DNA of 64,000 nucleotides from Holdemania massiliensis. GTDB taxonomy: Bacteria > Bacillota_I > Bacilli_A > Erysipelotrichales > Erysipelotrichaceae. Both the position numbers and the translations under genes were made by a program. Location: positions 3,534,001-3,598,000 of the forward strand of contig NZ_JAKNTK010000001.1 in assembly GCF_022440805.1 (NCBI RefSeq), in the 5' to 3' direction. Shown here piece by piece: positions 61,957-64,000 of this stretch. Under the pieces are notes generated by a model. The model was given only the letters and a program-made list of their open reading frames with translations, was not told the origin of the DNA and ran no database searches. Position 1 is the first letter of the stretch, and each line of letters begins with the position of its first letter.

Positions 61957-62667
61957 TTAATAAAATTCGGTATATCGCAACCCGATTCGCCGCGCCATAC
62001 AGTATTTGCTGGCGGACAATTCACTTTGGTTGCAGCTGCGGATGATATCACGGATATAGGTGAGCAGAAAACGGTTATATTTGACTTCAAGAATTGTTTT
62101 CCATGGATCCAGCACCGGCGCCATCGCCAGCGTCGGATCAAAAATATCATAGCGGAATTCATTGGCCTGGATATCGCTGTCCAGCGTAATCCGGATGCTG
62201 TTTTCCGGCAGCACATAGGCTTTGCGCCGATATTCAACCACCGTCTTGGGCCGGTAATGTTCGCGGTTCAGGATCGCATAGCACTCCGCCGCAAAAGCTT
62301 CATGATAATGCAAAAGCGGTTTGTAATTTCCTTGAATCAACTGTTCTGCATCCTCACGGCTCACCGGCAATGAGCGCTTCAGCTGGTTGGCTCCCTGCTT
62401 CTGCTTCATCTCCAGATAAGCTATTTCATCCTCAGGGTGATAGATGCGCAAACGCAGCTTCCGCCGTTGTTCAACGCCGTCCATCTTGGCATGGAAATCC
62501 CGATCATTCAAGGTATCAAAATACAAGGAACGTACTCGATAACCGCCTTGCTGCAGATCTATATTATGCTGATCCTGATGGAGAAGAGCATCCAGCTGGC
62601 CCTCGAAACGCGCCCGCTGGGTCAAAGATATCAGGAATTTTCGCTCCTGTCTGAGCACTTCGTTCAT
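61957..62667 (-). CDS. VTC-domain polyphosphate polymerase-like protein
   Basis: 236 residues from ATG 62667 (GGGAGG upstream; ATGA overlap with the preceding gene). The basic tunnel residues of VTC enzymes are visible: QERKFLIS, RSLYFDT, RKLRLRIY, AYLEMKQKQG, NQLKRSLP, VEYRRKAY, RITLDSDI, ILEVKYN. VTC4 makes polyphosphate from ATP inside a triphosphate-tunnel fold. Cytoplasmic face, probably with the DUF4956 partner. Confidence 0.87.
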   Translation of the reverse strand: MNEVLRQERKFLISLTQRARFEGQLDALLHQDQHNIDLQQGGYRVRSLYFDTLNDRDFHAKMDGVEQRRKLRLRIYHPEDEIAYLEMKQKQGANQLKRSLPVSREDAEQLIQGNYKPLLHYHEAFAAECYAILNREHYRPKTVVEYRRKAYVLPENSIRITLDSDIQANEFRYDIFDPTLAMAPVLDPWKTILEVKYNRFLLTYIRDIIRSCNQSELSASKYCMARRIGLRYTEFY

Positions 62668-63548
62668 TCGCTTTCCTCCCTCATCATTTCGATTAACGGC
62701 ATCGACCAATGATAATCATGGACAATCCGCATTTCCGGAAACGTTTGATCGACTTGTTCCCAAGCCGCTTCGGCAGCCGTTAAGCCTTTATTCCGATACG
62801 TCTTATCTTCGGTCAGCCCATGTTTTCCAACTTCCTGAAATTCCAGGATGCAGTGCAGAACTTTATCATACTTCGCTGCCAATTGAGCTTCCGTTTCGAT
62901 TTTCTCAGCTTCCGCTCCGCATTCATAATCCATCACCGCAACCTCATCGCAGCCATCCCGAATCAAAACTTCCAGCTGCTCTGTCAAACCCTGATCGTCA
63001 TAATGACGGGGAATGCAGGCGATGAAGATCAAATCATGCTCCTGCGCAAATCGATAGGCCGCGATCATTCCGGAAACATAAGTTTTCATATTCTCTTCCG
63101 GATCTTGTTTCCAGCGGGAACGGGTATACGGTTCAACGTCAACCATCACTCCGTCAAATCGTTCGGCCGGCATTCTCTGTTTGTTGTACTGCACCAGTTC
63201 TTCTAAATATTGAATCAATGACTGACCCTCTGACTCAAAACCCCAGTCTGTTTCCCCAACCAGCGCATAGACGTTCACATTTTGTCCGTGCAGTTGTTTT
63301 ACAAATTTAGCTGTCTTTTTAGGTTCTATCGGAAGGCCCAATTCCTGATACCAGTCCGTGATTTGAAATTGATCGATAAGCTCGCTTACATTTTCAAGCT
63401 GTTCGATCCGTTCTTCCTTCCATTCAAACATGCCTTTGCGGTGTGAAGGTGACTCGATATTTTGGGACTGCGGTTTCAAGAACAGAGCAGCACCCACACT
63501 TATTCCCAGAATGGCAAATACCGCCGCTCCCCATTTTCGCTTCCTCAT
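62664..63548 (-). CDS. Membrane-anchored TIM-barrel-like putative glycoside hydrolase
   Basis: 294 residues from ATG 63548 (AGGGGGG upstream). Anchor helix (about 8-25), then a barrel-like domain with NVYALVGETDWGF, FDGVMVDVEPY, FIACIPRHYDD and EVAVMDYECG, acidic residues at strand ends as in chitinase-like or DUF4434-like hydrolases. First gene of the eight-gene operon; overlaps the VTC gene by four bases. Enzymatic activity is inferred from shape only. Confidence 0.65.
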   Translation of the reverse strand: MRKRKWGAAVFAILGISVGAALFLKPQSQNIESPSHRKGMFEWKEERIEQLENVSELIDQFQITDWYQELGLPIEPKKTAKFVKQLHGQNVNVYALVGETDWGFESEGQSLIQYLEELVQYNKQRMPAERFDGVMVDVEPYTRSRWKQDPEENMKTYVSGMIAAYRFAQEHDLIFIACIPRHYDDQGLTEQLEVLIRDGCDEVAVMDYECGAEAEKIETEAQLAAKYDKVLHCILEFQEVGKHGLTEDKTYRNKGLTAAEAAWEQVDQTFPEMRIVHDYHWSMPLIEMMREESE

Positions 63549-64000
63549 AACTTCCCCCCTTCCTTCTGTCTTAAAAAGATTACTTTTTGTGTTAAATAAA
63601 AATTTCAGTTTTAGCTTAAGATCGGCGGAATTTATCCGTCTTTTTGATTCTGATTCAATAGGAAACACGAACTATCCGCGCTGTCATAAAAAGTAAGCTT
63701 TAATTGACAGCTTAATAAACACTAACCGACTTCTAATCATAAAGAACCGTTTCCAGACTATTTTGGATAGTGATTCAATCTTCCGTCTGAGGATTACATC
63801 CAAAATCAGCCCCTACTAGTTTAATCCTTATTTCATCCCTTCGCGATTGGATTTTCTGAAAGAATATCTCAGATATAGTAATTTTTGCGGATCATCGCCA
63901 TCATTCAAGAACAATTCCGTACTTCGTTGTTTTCAGCTAACAACCAGCTAACCTTTTTTCTGCAGGACTTCTTTTCCATATAACCAAAATCCGCATTGAT
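63549..64000. other. Upstream region of the surface-polymer operon
   Basis: About 450 bp with no gene. The operon promoter should be here on the minus strand, but I see no convincing -35/-10 pair. Confidence 0.4.

Noticed and set aside
1..64000. CRISPR array or cas genes
   Set aside because: No regularly spaced short repeats and no Cas-like products were seen.

Overview
The window looks like a chromosome segment of a low-to-mid GC, spore-forming gut anaerobe of the Firmicutes (Bacillota). An Erysipelotrichia (Holdemania-like) origin is my best guess. The support is a CotJ-type spore coat operon, Gram-positive Shine-Dalgarno sequences on almost every gene, a tryptophan T-box, several lipoprotein signal peptides, and a lipid-anchored flavinylated reductase of the kind used for anaerobic respiration in gut Firmicutes. 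The genus is inference. No rRNA, CRISPR array, intact insertion sequence or prophage was seen.

Layout. 0-0.7 kb: end of a copper ATPase that runs in frame into a CopZ-like domain, then csoR. 0.8-3.8 kb: trkA-trkH potassium uptake. 3.9-6.5 kb: a Tet(M)-like ribosomal GTPase fused to a YacP/Rae1 RNase domain, apparently on a leaderless mRNA. 6.9-14.2 kb: AT-richer accessory genes (methyltransferase, two lipoproteins, D-aminoacylase, SIS protein) interspersed with three copies of a ~275 bp structured leader element containing an 8-codon ORF. 14.6-17.4 kb: flavinylated reductase and a MerR regulator. 17.5-20.7 kb: an ABC uptake system under a tryptophan T-box. 20.9-30.1 kb: housekeeping genes (class A PBP, yqeY, SARP-like regulator, dapB, ABC exporter, YwaF-like protein with a probable AUC start, chorismate mutase, tRNA-Ala). 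30.3-34.8 kb: a c-di-GMP signalling protein with an orphan solute-binding lipoprotein. 35.1-38.2 kb: cotJABC, with a Cys/His/Asp-rich CotJA, and mgtE with a 31-codon upstream ORF.

39.3-48.2 kb is an AT-rich accessory island: gene fragments, a disabled toxin-antitoxin pair, acetyltransferases, a YdeI-like protein, a flavodoxin-like oxidoreductase, and a TetR-controlled small membrane protein/esterase unit. It contains a second, degraded copy of the 3' end of nagA plus the promoter behind it. 48.2-52.8 kb: a response regulator-kinase-nagA operon divergent from PTS IIC/IID genes.

52.9-63.5 kb: an eight-gene operon on the minus strand with overlapping or nearly abutting genes: TIM-barrel-like protein, VTC polyphosphate-polymerase domain protein, DUF4956 membrane protein, CotH kinase, glycoside hydrolase, membrane-anchored helical-repeat protein, processive family 2 glycosyltransferase, metallophosphoesterase. 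I read it as a machine for making and modifying a cell-surface polymer. This operon, the GTPase-RNase fusion and the three-copy leader element are the strongest candidates for undescribed biology.
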